DNA from: Duganella phyllosphaerae
GTDB taxonomy: Bacteria > Pseudomonadota > Gammaproteobacteria > Burkholderiales > Burkholderiaceae_D
Direction: 5' to 3'
DNA length: 64,000 bases
NCBI RefSeq assembly: GCF_001758785.1
Contig: NZ_LROM01000156.1
Coordinates: forward strand, 1 to 64,000
Under the pieces are notes generated by a model that saw nothing but the letters and a program-made list of their open reading frames with translations, had not been told where the DNA came from and did not search any database. The first letter of the stretch is position 1, and each line of letters begins with the position of its first letter. Position numbers and translations under genes: made by a program. This document shows, piece by piece, positions 1-15,339 of the stretch.

Positions 1-2
1 CG

Positions 3-1850
3 GTAGTTGCTGCCGCCGGCGATGCCGCGCCAGCCGAGGGCGTTCCGCGCATCGATCGTGGCCAGCGTCCGCGCGGCCCGCGCCAGATGCGCGAACAGCG
101 CGCCGTGCGCGAAGCGCTGATGCCGAAGGTCGAGCCAGCGGTGGAAGCTGCCGCACCGGTCGAAGGCGCCGAGGGCGTTGCAGCCGTCGAAGGCGACGCA
201 CGCCAGCCGAACGAGCGTGGCCAGCGCAACGGCCGCCAGGCCGGCCAGCCACAAAATGGCCGTAACGGCAAGAACGCCAAAGGCAAGAACGGCAAAGGCC
301 GTGGCCAGCCCGGCGACAAGCCGAGCGACGCCGACGCCGTGTTCTCGTTCGTTACGTCCGACGCTTTCGACAGCGAAGAAGGTGGCCGTGGCCGCCAGCC
401 GCAAAAAGCTGCGCGCCGCGACCTGACCGCCGACGACGACGCACCGAAGCTGCACAAGGTGCTGGCCGAAGCCGGTCTCGGTTCGCGCCGCGACATGGAA
501 GACCTGATCGTCGCCGGCCGCGTGTCGGTCAACGGCGAGCCAGCCCACATCGGCCAGCGTATCCTGCCGACCGACGCGGTCCGCATCAACGGCAAGCTGA
601 TCCAGCGCCGCGTGAGCAAGAAGCCGCCACGCGTGCTGGTGTACCACAAGCCGGCCGGCGAAATTGTCTCGACCGACGATCCGGAAGGCCGTCCATCGGT
701 GTTCTCGCGCCTGCCGACCATGAAAGCCGGCAAGTGGCTGGCCGTCGGCCGCCTCGACTTCAACACCGAAGGCCTGCTGCTGTTCACCACCTCCGGTGAC
801 CTGGCCAACCGCCTGATGCACCCGCGCTACGGCATCGATCGTGAATACGCGGTGCGCACCCTGGGCGTGCTGGGAGAAGGCATGCGTCAAAAGCTGCTGG
901 CTGGCGTCGAGCTCGAAGACGGCCTGGCGCAGTTCTCGAAAATTGCCGACGGCGGCGGCGAGGGCATCAACAAGTGGTACCGCGTGATCATTGGCGAAGG
1001 CCGTAACCGCGAAGTGCGCCGCATGTTCGAAGCGATCGGCCTGACCGTCTCGCGCCTGATCCGTACCCGCTACGGCGCGATGACCCTGCCGAGCAGCCTG
1101 AAACGTGGCCGCTGGGAAGAGCTGGAAGAAAACCAGGTGCGCGACATGCTGGCCGTGTACGGCGTCGAGAAAAAGGGCGGCGCCGATGGTGTTGCCGCTG
1201 CTTCCGCACCAGCGCGTACCAGCAAGGGTCCGCAGGCGGCCAAGCCGGCCCAGAACAAGGGTCCGGAAAAACGTCCGCAGCGTGGCCGTGCAGAATACGA
1301 CGACCGCGATGACGACGACGAGGACGATATCGACGAACCGAACTTCAACCGTGCCGACGTCAGCAATGACAACGCGCTGCCATTCGCCAAGCCGCCACGC
1401 GGCCAGGGCCGTGGTCAGGGCGGCTTCGGTGGCGGCCAGGGTCGTCCAAACGGTGGCGGGCAAGGTCGGGCCGCAGGCGGCCAGGGCAGTGGTCAGGGTG
1501 GCCAGGGTGGACGTTCGGGTGGCGGCAATGGCCGTGCCGGTGGCGCCCAGGGTTCGAGCCGCCCGGGTGGTCGTCCGCAGGGTATTGGTGCGTATGCCGG
1601 CGGTCGTCCGCTCGGCGATGCCGCGCCGGCCCGCGCCGGTGGTCCGCGTCCGCAAGGGCAAGGCGGCCAGGGTGGTCAAGGCCAGGGTCGTGGTCAGCAG
1701 GCCAAGCCGGCCGGCAAGGGTCCGCGCCAGCCCGATCCGCTGCAAACCACGTTCGGTTTCGGTAACAGCAGCGGTGCGCCGCGTCGTGGCCAGCAGCAGC
1801 CGCGTGGCGGCGCCAGCGATCACGGCATGCCGCGTCGTCGCAAGGGTTAA
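3..1850 (+). CDS. rluB: 23S rRNA pseudouridine synthase RluB, 5' end outside window
   Basis: This is an RsuA/RluB-family pseudouridine synthase, which modifies 23S rRNA (U2605 in E. coli). The reading frame is open back to the first bases of the window, so the true start lies upstream; the first in-frame ATG is at 87. Counting from that ATG, an S4 RNA-binding domain starts near residue 120 ([16 protein letters not shown]), and the catalytic motif [13 protein letters not shown] carries the active-site Asp at about residue 224. The protein has long low-complexity extensions on both sides of the enzyme: an Ala/Gly/Asn-rich N-terminus, an acidic stretch, and a C-terminal tail of GQGG/GGR-type repeats. 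Such tails are common in Oxalobacteraceae RluB and are probably disordered and RNA-binding (inference). A hairpin terminator follows the stop. Confidence 0.95.
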   Translation, partial: VVAAAGDAAPAEGVPRIDRGQRPRGPRQMREQRAVREALMPKVEPAVEAAAPVEGAEGVAAVEGDARQPNERGQRNGRQAGQPQNGRNGKNAKGKNGKGRGQPGDKPSDADAVFSFVTSDAFDSEEGGRGRQPQKAARRDLTADDDAPKLHKVLAEAGLGSRRDMEDLIVAGRVSVNGEPAHIGQRILPTDAVRINGKLIQRRVSKKPPRVLVYHKPAGEIVSTDDPEGRPSVFSRLPTMKAGKWLAVGRLDFNTEGLLLFTTSGDLANRLMHPRYGIDREYAVRTLGVLGEGMRQKLLAGVELEDGLAQFSKIADGGGEGINKWYRVIIGEGRNREVRRMFEAIGLTVSRLIRTRYGAMTLPSSLKRGRWEELEENQVRDMLAVYGVEKKGGADGVAAASAPARTSKGPQAAKPAQNKGPEKRPQRGRAEYDDRDDDDEDDIDEPNFNRADVSNDNALPFAKPPRGQGRGQGGFGGGQGRPNGGGQGRAAGGQGSGQGGQGGRSGGGNGRAGGAQGSSRPGGRPQGIGAYAGGRPLGDAAPARAGGPRPQGQGGQGGQGQGRGQQAKPAGKGPRQPDPLQTTFGFGNSSGAPRRGQQQPRGGASDHGMPRRRKG

Positions 1851-1877
1851 ACCCGCGTTCGCTGCGGGGTTGTTTTT
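1850..1877 (+). terminator. intrinsic terminator of rluB
   Basis: The arms AACCCGC (1850-1856) and GCGGGGTT (1864-1871, one extra G) form a stem with a 7-nt loop, followed by a T-rich run. It begins at the rluB stop codon. Confidence 0.7.
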
Positions 1878-1942
1878 ACCCGCAAAAGCCCTATTTTGGC
1901 TGTTGTAGTGCCGCAGTAGGGCGGTTTTCCCGCGTGCGCTGA

Positions 1943-1971
1943 TTGCAGCGCCGACCGAATAAGGTTATAAT
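1943..1971 (+). promoter_or_regulatory. sigma70 promoter of the rimP-nusA-infB operon
   Basis: TTGCAG (1943-1948) and TATAAT (1966-1971) are separated by exactly 17 bp. The predicted start, near 1978, lies about 155 nt before the rimP start codon, leaving a leader that contains the hairpin at 2044-2068. Confidence 0.75.
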
Positions 1972-2003
1972 AACCAGCCTGGTAAAAGTTCTTGTCCGGA
2001 TAA

Positions 2004-4183
<2,180 letters not shown>

Positions 4184-4229
4184 TTTGAGTATCTTTATCA
4201 TCTCCGCGACACATAGAAAAGAGGACTGA

Positions 4230-7142
<2,913 letters not shown>

Positions 7143-7165
7143 TTCACAGGCGATCAATGTAGTAA

Positions 7166-8550
<1,385 letters not shown>

Positions 8551-8611
8551 GATACGTATAAGCAACTCATTGAAAATAAACAGATCCCGGCGATAGAGTT
8601 GCAACGCAACA

Positions 8612-8620
8612 TGCTATACT
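8612..8620 (+). promoter_or_regulatory. extended -10 promoter of typA
   Basis: TGCTATACT is an extended -10 element (TG-n-TATACT, hexamer 8615-8620). No good -35 is seen at the matching distance. It lies 62 nt before the typA ATG, and a small GTACA/TGTAC hairpin (8632-8648) falls in the leader. Confidence 0.45.
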
Positions 8621-8681
8621 AGCCGGCTTTCCGTACAGCTTTTTGTACGTACCCCGCAGTTTCTCCGCAAAATATACGACT

Positions 8682-10514
8682 ATGTCCACTACTAAACGCG
8701 CAATTCGCAACATTGCAATCATCGCCCACGTTGACCACGGTAAAACCACCCTGGTTGACCAACTGCTCCGCCAGTCCGGCACCTTCCGCGAGAACCAAGC
8801 GGTCGATAACCGTGTCATGGACTCGAACGATCTCGAAAAAGAGCGCGGCATCACGATTCTGTCCAAGAATTGCGCAGTCGAGTACGAAGGCACCCACATC
8901 AACATCGTTGACACCCCAGGCCACGCCGACTTCGGCGGCGAAGTGGAACGTGTACTGTCGATGGTTGACTCGGTCCTGCTGCTGATCGATGCCCAGGAAG
9001 GCCCGATGCCACAGACCCGCTTCGTGACCCGCAAGGCACTGGCGCTGGGCCTGAAGCCTATCGTCGTCGTCAACAAGGTCGACCGTCCAGGTGCACGTCC
9101 TGAATGGGCGATCAACCAGACCTTCGAACTGTTCGACAAGCTCGGCGCAACCGACGAACAACTGGACTTCCCGATCGTTTACGCTTCCGGTCTGAACGGC
9201 TATGCCGGCCTGACCGAAGACGTACGCGACGGCGACATGAAGCCGCTGTTCGACGCCATCCTGCAACACGTACCAGTACGTGACGACAACCCGGACGGTC
9301 CGCTGCAGATGCAGATCACCTCGCTCGACTACTCGTCGTACGTGGGTAAAATCGGTATCGGCCGTATCAACCGTGGCCGCGTCAAGACCGGCCAGGACGT
9401 CATCGTCCTGAATGGCCCAGGCGCCACTCCGATCAAGGGTCGCATCAACCAGGTGCTGAACTTCAAGGGCCTCGAGCGCGTGCTGGTTGACGACGCTGTC
9501 GCCGGCGACATCGTGCTGATCAACGGTATCGAAGACATCGGCATCGGTTCGACCGTGTGCGCACCGGACACCCCGGAAGCGCTGCCGATGCTGACCGTCG
9601 ACGAGCCTACCCTGACCATGAACTTCATGGTCAACAACTCGCCGCTGGCTGGCCGCGAAGGCAAGTTCGTGACCTCGCGTCAACTGCGCGACCGCCTGGA
9701 CAAGGAACTGAAAGCCAACGTTGCACTGCGCGTGGCGCCAACCGACGACGACACCACGTTCGAAGTATCGGGCCGTGGCGAACTGCACCTGACCATCCTG
9801 ATCGAAAACATGCGTCGCGAAGGTTTCGAGATGGCTGTATCGCGTCCACGCGTCGTGTTCAAAATGGTCGATGGCGTGCGCCACGAGCCGTTCGAACAAC
9901 TGTCGGTTGACGTTGAAGAAGCCAACCAGGGCGGCGTGATGGAAGAACTGGGCCGTCGTCGTGGCGACCTGCAGAACATGGAATCGGACGGCAAAGGCCG
10001 AGTGCGCCTGGAATACCGTATTCCAGCACGTGGCCTGATCGGCTTCCAGGGCGAATTCATGACCCTGACCCGTGGTACCGGCCTGATGAGCCACGTGTTC
10101 GACGCTTACGCTCCGGTAGACAACACCAAGGGCGAGCTGGGCGGCCGTCGCAACGGCGTGCTGATTTCGCAGGATGACGGCGCTGCCGTTGCCTACGCCA
10201 TCTGGAAACTGCAAGATCGCGGCCGCATGTTCGTGGTCCACAACGACCCGGTGTACGAAGGCATGATCATCGGTATCCACTCGCGCGACAACGACCTGGT
10301 GGTTAACCCGATCAAGGGCAAGCAGCTGACCAACGTGCGTTCGTCGGGTACCGACGAAGCCGTGCGCCTGGTGCCGCCGATCCAGATGTCGCTGGAATAC
10401 GCAGTCGAATTCATCGACGACGACGAACTGGTGGAAATCACCCCGAAATCGATCCGCCTGCGCAAGCGCTTCCTGAAAGAGCACGAGCGTAAAAAGGCAT
10501 CGCGCGAAGCGTAA
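8682..10514 (+). CDS. typA: translational GTPase TypA/BipA
   Basis: TypA (BipA) is a ribosome-associated GTPase related to EF-G that supports 50S assembly and growth under stress or low temperature. The ATG at 8682 gives [20 protein letters not shown] and a 610-aa product. The G domain shows HVDHGKTT (residues 16-23), the switch-[18 protein letters not shown] and NKVDRP. The EF-G-like domain III/V motifs and the C-terminal BipA-specific domain ([18 protein letters not shown], then [14 protein letters not shown]) are complete. It has its own promoter and a strong terminator. Confidence 0.97.
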   Translation: MSTTKRAIRNIAIIAHVDHGKTTLVDQLLRQSGTFRENQAVDNRVMDSNDLEKERGITILSKNCAVEYEGTHINIVDTPGHADFGGEVERVLSMVDSVLLLIDAQEGPMPQTRFVTRKALALGLKPIVVVNKVDRPGARPEWAINQTFELFDKLGATDEQLDFPIVYASGLNGYAGLTEDVRDGDMKPLFDAILQHVPVRDDNPDGPLQMQITSLDYSSYVGKIGIGRINRGRVKTGQDVIVLNGPGATPIKGRINQVLNFKGLERVLVDDAVAGDIVLINGIEDIGIGSTVCAPDTPEALPMLTVDEPTLTMNFMVNNSPLAGREGKFVTSRQLRDRLDKELKANVALRVAPTDDDTTFEVSGRGELHLTILIENMRREGFEMAVSRPRVVFKMVDGVRHEPFEQLSVDVEEANQGGVMEELGRRRGDLQNMESDGKGRVRLEYRIPARGLIGFQGEFMTLTRGTGLMSHVFDAYAPVDNTKGELGGRRNGVLISQDDGAAVAYAIWKLQDRGRMFVVHNDPVYEGMIIGIHSRDNDLVVNPIKGKQLTNVRSSGTDEAVRLVPPIQMSLEYAVEFIDDDELVEITPKSIRLRKRFLKEHERKKASREA

Positions 10515-10531
10515 TCACGCGTCTGCCGGTA

Positions 10532-10557
10532 AAAAAGCCGCCTTCGGGCGGCTTTTT
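10532..10557 (+). terminator. terminator of typA
   Basis: GCCGCC (10537-10542) and GGCGGC (10547-10552) form a stem closed by a TTCG tetraloop, flanked by A5-6 and T5 tracts. Confidence 0.93.
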
Positions 10558-10692
10558 CTTTGACCGAAATCATCGTTTGATGAATCAAGGCTGGCTTTGG
10601 CGGCTTTTCCATGATCCGGATTCGTTTGCGTTTTTGACGGCACTGGAGTACTTTGGTGCATGGCAGCATGACCCAAAGCATGGAGGAATTCT

Positions 10693-12942
10693 GTGAGTGA
10701 AGAAAAGCATAACCCCTGGGCTGGTTTGATGAATTGGCCCGGCAGTCCGTTCAATGTCGCCCAACAAGGGCTCGATTACTGGGTGGACGCATGCCAGCGT
10801 TCGATCCTGTTCCTCGACGTGCTGCGCCAGCGCGGCACCGATACCAACGCCCGCGCTGCCAAGACGGCGCCGCACGTGTTGAGTTTCCCGTTCGAGATCA
10901 TCATGGACGGCCGCACGCTCGAGCGCCCCGTCAACTACGGCCTGTGCTACATCGCACCGCCCGACGGCATCGAGCCCGACCCTACCAAGCGCCCGTTCAT
11001 CGTGTTCGACCCGCGCGCCGGTCACGGTCCCGGCATCGGCGGCATGAAGCACGACAGCGAAATCGGCGTGGTGCTCAAAGCCGGCCACCCGTGCTATTTC
11101 GTTGGCTTTACGCCGGTGCCGGTGCCCGGCCAGACCATCGAAGACGTGTGCCGCGCCGAAGCGGCCTTCATCGCCCACGTGGCCGAGCGCCACCCGCAAG
11201 CGGACGGCAAGCCGGCCCTGATCGGCAACTGCCAGGCCGGCTGGCAAATCATGATGACCGCCGCCCTGAAGCCCGACCTGGTCGGCCCGCTGGTGCTGGC
11301 CGGGGCGCCGCTGTCGTACTGGGCAGGCGTGCGCGGCAAGAACCCGCTGCGCTACCTCGGCGGCGCGCTGGGCGGCACCTGGATGACCGCGCTCGCTGGC
11401 GACCTCGGCAACGGCATCTTCGATGGCGCCCAGCTGGTCGCCAACTTCGAGAAGATGAATCCGTCGAATACCTTGTGGAGCAAGAACTACAACGTCTATT
11501 CCAAGATCGACACCGAGGCGCCGCGCTTCCTGGAATTTGAAAAGTGGTGGGGCAACCCGGTGCTGCTCAACGCCGGCGAGATGCAGTACATCGCCGACTC
11601 GCTATTCGTCGGCAACCGCCTGAGCGAAGCGGCGCTGCTCGACAGCGACGGCCACCGCATCGACCTGCGCAACATCAAGTCGCCGATCGTGGTGTTCTGC
11701 TCGTGGGGCGACGACATCACGCCGCCGCAGCAGGCGCTGGGCTGGGTGCTCGACCTGTACGAGAATGACGAAGCGCTGGTCGCCGGCGGCCAGACCATCA
11801 TTTATTCGATGCACCAGAGTATCGGCCACCTCGGCATCTTTGTTTCTGCTTCGGTAGCCAACAAGGAACACGAGGAATTCACGGCCGCGATGGACATGAT
11901 CGACATCATGCCGCCGGGCCTGTACGAAGCGGTGTTCCTGGAAAAAGACGAGGAAATGCTGCAAGAGGAACTTGCAGCCGGCGACATGATGGGCGGCGAC
12001 TTCGTGATGCGCTTCGAGCGCCGCACGCTCGACTCGCTGCGCGCCTTGGGCGGCAACGACGAAGAGGACGAGCGCCGCTTTGCCACCGTGGCGCGCGTGT
12101 CGGAAATCAACCAGGGCCTGTACCGCACCTTTGTCAGCCCGGTGGTCAAGAGCATGGTGACCGAGCAGAGCGCCAAACAGCTGCGCGAGTCGCATCCGAT
12201 GCGCCTGCGCTACACGGCGTTCTCGAACAAGAACAAGCTGCTCGACGGCATCCCGGCCCTGGCCGAGAAGGTGAGGGCGCAACGCCGTCCGGTCGCCAAG
12301 GACAACATCTTCCTGCAGATGCAGGAAGCGATGTCCAAGCAGATCGTCGCGGGACTCGATATGTATCGCGACGCGCGCGACCAGGCCACCGAGAAATTCT
12401 TCCTCGACGTGTACGGCTCGCCCGTGCTGCAGGCGATGGTGGGCTTGCGTGCCGAGAACGGTGCCCTCCGCCGCATCGGCCGCGACCTGTCGCGCGAAGC
12501 AGCGCTCGACGCTTACCGTACTGCTGCCGCCGGCAAAACTGCCGAGGGCGGCACCACGGAGGCAATCATCCGTGGCCTGCTGTACATCTACCGCAGCCCG
12601 GAGATGAGCGCGGCCGACGAGCGCGCCTTCGCCACCATCCGCCAGTTGCGCTTGCGCACGTCCACCGATGAAGAGCTGAGCGTCACGCACTTCAAGACCA
12701 TCGTGCGCGAGCAGTATCTGATGTTGCAGGTGGCTGAAGAAGCGGCGATGCGCGACTTGCCGCTGCTGCTGCCGGACGACCCGGAAGCGCGCGCGACCGC
12801 GCTGGGCATCGTGCGCCAGGTGGTGGGCGCCACCGGCACCGTCACCGGCGACGCCGCCCAGCGCCTCGAGCGCGTGGCGGCGATGTTCGGACCCAAGCTG
12901 GCGGTGGTGCGCAAGAAGAAGCAGGCCAGCGGCGCGGCATAA
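10693..12942 (+). CDS. DUF3141 protein, PHA-synthase-like alpha/beta hydrolase
   Basis: This 749-aa protein matches the DUF3141 family of poly(3-hydroxyalkanoate)-synthase-like proteins. The GTG at 10693 follows a GGAGGA Shine-Dalgarno. The first 360 residues have an alpha/beta-hydrolase core with a cysteine lipase-box-like motif, GNCQAGW, with Cys180 at the nucleophile position as in PhaC (G-x-C-x-x-G), followed by LAGAPLSYWAG. The conserved CSWGDDITPP (near residue 335) fits the loop that carries the catalytic Asp of the triad, and the histidine may be in MHQSIGHLG (near 378). The second half (about 380-749) is helical and does not look like PhaC. Whether it polymerises hydroxyacyl-CoA or does something else is unknown. 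Its last codons lie in the first unit of a 34-bp tandem repeat. Confidence 0.8.
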   Translation: MSEEKHNPWAGLMNWPGSPFNVAQQGLDYWVDACQRSILFLDVLRQRGTDTNARAAKTAPHVLSFPFEIIMDGRTLERPVNYGLCYIAPPDGIEPDPTKRPFIVFDPRAGHGPGIGGMKHDSEIGVVLKAGHPCYFVGFTPVPVPGQTIEDVCRAEAAFIAHVAERHPQADGKPALIGNCQAGWQIMMTAALKPDLVGPLVLAGAPLSYWAGVRGKNPLRYLGGALGGTWMTALAGDLGNGIFDGAQLVANFEKMNPSNTLWSKNYNVYSKIDTEAPRFLEFEKWWGNPVLLNAGEMQYIADSLFVGNRLSEAALLDSDGHRIDLRNIKSPIVVFCSWGDDITPPQQALGWVLDLYENDEALVAGGQTIIYSMHQSIGHLGIFVSASVANKEHEEFTAAMDMIDIMPPGLYEAVFLEKDEEMLQEELAAGDMMGGDFVMRFERRTLDSLRALGGNDEEDERRFATVARVSEINQGLYRTFVSPVVKSMVTEQSAKQLRESHPMRLRYTAFSNKNKLLDGIPALAEKVRAQRRPVAKDNIFLQMQEAMSKQIVAGLDMYRDARDQATEKFFLDVYGSPVLQAMVGLRAENGALRRIGRDLSREAALDAYRTAAAGKTAEGGTTEAIIRGLLYIYRSPEMSAADERAFATIRQLRLRTSTDEELSVTHFKTIVREQYLMLQVAEEAAMRDLPLLLPDDPEARATALGIVRQVVGATGTVTGDAAQRLERVAAMFGPKLAVVRKKKQASGAA

Positions 12943-13092
12943 CGCCGCCAGCCACCAGGCCAGCGGCGCCGCGTAGCGCCGCCAGCCACCAGGCCAGCGA
13001 TGCCGCGTAGCGCCGCCAGCCACCGGGCCGGCGGCGCGGCATCGTACCGCCAGCCTACCAGGGCAGCGATACGGCATCGTGCCGTCAGCCCG
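12923..13092. repeat. 34-bp imperfect tandem repeat, about five copies
   Basis: Copies of a GC-rich unit (AGGCCAGCGGCGCCGCGT plus 16 more bases) start at 12923, 12957, 12991, 13025 and 13060, a period of 34, 34, 34 and 35 bp. The first copy overlaps the 3' end of the DUF3141 gene, so the last codons of that gene and its stop are part of the repeat. The copies drift more toward the distal end. Unit length is not a multiple of three. Confidence 0.9.
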
Positions 13093-13378
13093 CTGCCTGA
13101 AATCCGTCATCCCCGCGCAGGCGGGGATCCAATTTCGTAGCGCAGCCCGCGCACCCATCGCCAAGCCCCAGCAATTCGGCAACACCCGATCGCCGCCCCT
13201 GCGCGAGAGCCCACCAACGCCAGGCCGGCGATTGCCTGGCGATCCGAGAAGACCATCCCATCAGTGATGCCTATCCTGGTCCGCAGCCAGCGCGCTACCT
13301 GGTGGGGCTGGTGGGGCTTGTGACGCTGCCGTTCGTAGCCCATGGACCGGGCTAGCGGGACGCGCTATCATTGCAAAT
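12943..13378. other. 436-nt non-coding interval
   Basis: It holds the 34-bp tandem repeat (to 13092), the palindrome at 13109-13128, and then about 250 nt in which I see no convincing gene; open frames in the repeat give repetitive Arg/Ala/Trp-rich sequences with no family resemblance. Confidence 0.7.
13109..13128. repeat. REP-like palindrome
   Basis: ATCCCCGC (13109-13116) and GCGGGGAT (13121-13128) form a perfect 8-bp stem with loop GCAG. The context GTCATCCCCGCGCAGGCGGG is a form seen in many dispersed short palindromic repeats of betaproteobacteria (known type; copy number here cannot be judged from one window). Confidence 0.7.
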
Positions 13379-13627
13379 ATGACTACACAACAGACTTCAC
13401 CTAGCGCGCTGCAGACCGTGCTCGCATTGCTGGCCATGCTGATCGGGTCGGCGGTGCTGGCCATCGCCGTCGCCTACGTCGCACTCGAGAACATGCCGTG
13501 CCGCTGGTTCGGCTCCGCTTTCGAGGGCGGCTGCGGCTTTGGCGCCCTGGGCGCCAGCGCTGGCGTGGCGCTGATCGTCTTCGTCATCGCGTTTGGTTGT
13601 GCCGCCCGGCTGTATTTCAGGCGCTAG
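13379..13627 (+). CDS. small two-TM membrane protein, unknown function
   Basis: This 82-aa protein has two hydrophobic segments (about residues 12-36 and 53-76) joined by a short loop with two cysteines (MPCRWFGSAFEGGCGFG), and it ends in a basic RLYFRR tail, giving a helical-hairpin membrane topology. I do not recognise a family. No strong Shine-Dalgarno precedes the ATG, so the start is uncertain. It stands alone and is convergent with the next gene. Confidence 0.6.
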   Translation: MTTQQTSPSALQTVLALLAMLIGSAVLAIAVAYVALENMPCRWFGSAFEGGCGFGALGASAGVALIVFVIAFGCAARLYFRR

Positions 13628-13648
13628 CCACCCGGACCTGCTGCGGAT

Positions 13649-14383
13649 TCATCCGGCTGACGCCGGCGTGATCGACTTGGTGACCTTGCCGGCCTCGTCG
13701 AGCATCTGGATCTCGGCCTTGCCGTCCCCACCTACCTGCAACAACATGCGCACGCGGCCCTTGGCATCCTTGAGCTGCAGCGATGAGCCCTTCTCGGTCG
13801 TATTGCCGAGCCAGATGCGGTTGACGCTCAGCCTGCCTTCCTCGGCCAGCTTGTCCCAGTAGGCTTTGCGCCCGGCTTTGTCCAGCTTGCTTGATTCTTC
13901 GCGAAAGCGCGCATGGTCTTCCATCGGCGTCACCTTGAAGCTCGGCACGTCGTTGATGATGAGGGCGGTCCTGTGATTCTTCTCGCTGTCGGTGTTGATC
14001 AGTTGCAGCGCCTGGTCCTGGCGGAAGCGGTCGAACGTCAGCGACAGTCCCGAATCGATCTTGCCATTGGCATCGATACTGCCCCGTTGCAGGAAACCGC
14101 CGTTTTCCGTGCCTTCCTGGTCGACAAACAGCATGCCGGCAAACGTGCGGCGATCGGGGCGCTCGATTTCCTTGCCGTTCTGGAAGGTGCCGGGGAACTG
14201 GGCACGGTTGGAAATGATCAGGCGCTTCGTCCCATCGGGCTCGACGATATTGATGCGGCCGACCGTGATCTCGTCAAAATTCGCCTTCCTGTCGGGATCG
14301 TTCGCGCCAGTGAGGACGAAGACGGCGGCCAGCGCGCTGGCCATGGTGGTGGCGCCGGCAAAAAAAGTTTTGAGTTGCGACAT
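13649..14383 (-). CDS. exported or membrane-anchored protein of unknown function
   Basis: The 244-aa product starts at the ATG at 14383, 7 nt after an AGGAGA Shine-Dalgarno that follows the stop of the upstream gene. An N-terminal hydrophobic segment (FFAGATTMASALAAVFVL) acts as signal anchor. The rest is a soluble region containing repeated short motifs such as RINIVEPDGTKRLIISN, MLFVDQEGTENGGF, SLQLKDAKGRVRMLLQVG and IQMLDEAGK, suggesting a repeated beta-strand fold built on D/E-x-G-K/T turns. No enzyme motif is visible. It forms an operon with the membrane XRE gene at 14397-15155, which probably regulates it or works with it. Confidence 0.75.
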   Translation of the reverse strand: MSQLKTFFAGATTMASALAAVFVLTGANDPDRKANFDEITVGRINIVEPDGTKRLIISNRAQFPGTFQNGKEIERPDRRTFAGMLFVDQEGTENGGFLQRGSIDANGKIDSGLSLTFDRFRQDQALQLINTDSEKNHRTALIINDVPSFKVTPMEDHARFREESSKLDKAGRKAYWDKLAEEGRLSVNRIWLGNTTEKGSSLQLKDAKGRVRMLLQVGGDGKAEIQMLDEAGKVTKSITPASAG

Positions 14384-14396
14384 GGTGTCTCCTGGT

Positions 14397-15155
14397 TTAT
14401 TTATAGGAAGTACGAGTAATGCGACGGGCCGCTGCCCGTAGCCGCCATTCCACGACCAGCACCAGCGGTGCGCAGAAAGCGAGCAGGGCGCCCATGTATT
14501 GCAAGATCCGGTTTTGCTCCGACTGCACGTAGCGCTTGTCGGCCAGCTCGAACATGCGGCGCCCGCCGGGCACCTGTTCGAAATACACGCTGCCACGGTC
14601 GCGCCAGGACTCGACCGTCAGGCGCCGCTTTCGGGTGGATTCGAACTCGGCGGTCAAGCGCATCATCTCTTCCATGGTGATCAGCTTGGCCCCCATGCGA
14701 TTGACCTGAATCTGGCTGTACTGGTCGAAAATATTCTCGCCCTCACCCGGGGCGATGACGCCCTTCGACACGTATTTGTACTGATTGTTGGGGAAAAAGA
14801 TGCCATTGTTCGCCCCCAGCATCATTGCAAAACCGAGTGCTGCCGCTGCCGCCGCGCCAAAGATATAGCGCCGCGCATGGTGCACGCGCCGGGTTTTCAC
14901 GCCTTCACGAAACTGACTCACTTCCGGAATATGGCGCAGCGTAACCTGGGTATGCTGGTCGAGGTCGGCCAGGAAGATGTCGGGCGCCATCCCCAGCGCC
15001 TTGATGATGTTTCCGAACATCTCAGCCGACGGCTGCGACTTGTCGTTTTCCAGCTTGGACAGGTAAGACTGCTCGATGCCGATCAACTCGGCAAACTGCG
15101 GTTGCGTAAGGTTCTTCTCTGTCCTGATCTGCTTGAGCCTGGTGCCGAAGTTCAT
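14397..15155 (-). CDS. XRE-family regulator with C-terminal membrane segments
   Basis: This 252-aa protein has an N-terminal helix-turn-helix of the XRE/Cro type (residues 1-65: LKQIRTEKNLTQPQFAELIG, then SYLSKLENDKSQPS). A basic linker leads to a first transmembrane segment (YIFGAAAAAALGFAMMLGA, about 106-124), an extra-cytoplasmic region of about 90 residues, and a second transmembrane segment near the C-terminus (ILQYMGALLAFCAPLVLVV). A DNA-binding head plus periplasmic sensor region suggests a one-component membrane-bound regulator (inference). The ATG at 15155 follows AGGGA. It is 13 nt upstream of the exported-protein gene in the same operon. Confidence 0.8.
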   Translation of the reverse strand: MNFGTRLKQIRTEKNLTQPQFAELIGIEQSYLSKLENDKSQPSAEMFGNIIKALGMAPDIFLADLDQHTQVTLRHIPEVSQFREGVKTRRVHHARRYIFGAAAAAALGFAMMLGANNGIFFPNNQYKYVSKGVIAPGEGENIFDQYSQIQVNRMGAKLITMEEMMRLTAEFESTRKRRLTVESWRDRGSVYFEQVPGGRRMFELADKRYVQSEQNRILQYMGALLAFCAPLVLVVEWRLRAAARRITRTSYK

Positions 15156-15339
15156 GGTTGTCCCTGGTTGTTGTATGGAACGTATTCTTCGGGATTCATG
15201 CTGGAATGAGAAGGTGAATATGCGCGAATAGCGATGAATTTTGCTTTTTTTGGCAACTTTCGAGCAAGTGGCGCCGGGGCGGGCGCTTGGCTTTTGACGG
15301 TATAATGACGACCCCCACACCCCACCAGCAGTTGCCGCC

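Noticed and set aside
8619-10484. Minus-strand frame of over 600 codons opposite typA
   Set aside because: Antisense shadow of a well-conserved GTPase gene.
12923-13092. Possible CRISPR array
   Set aside because: The units are contiguous with no unique spacers, and no cas genes are near.
11602-13185. Minus-strand frame reading through the 34-bp repeat
   Set aside because: Its N-terminal part is only translation of the repeat and the remainder is antisense to the DUF3141 gene.
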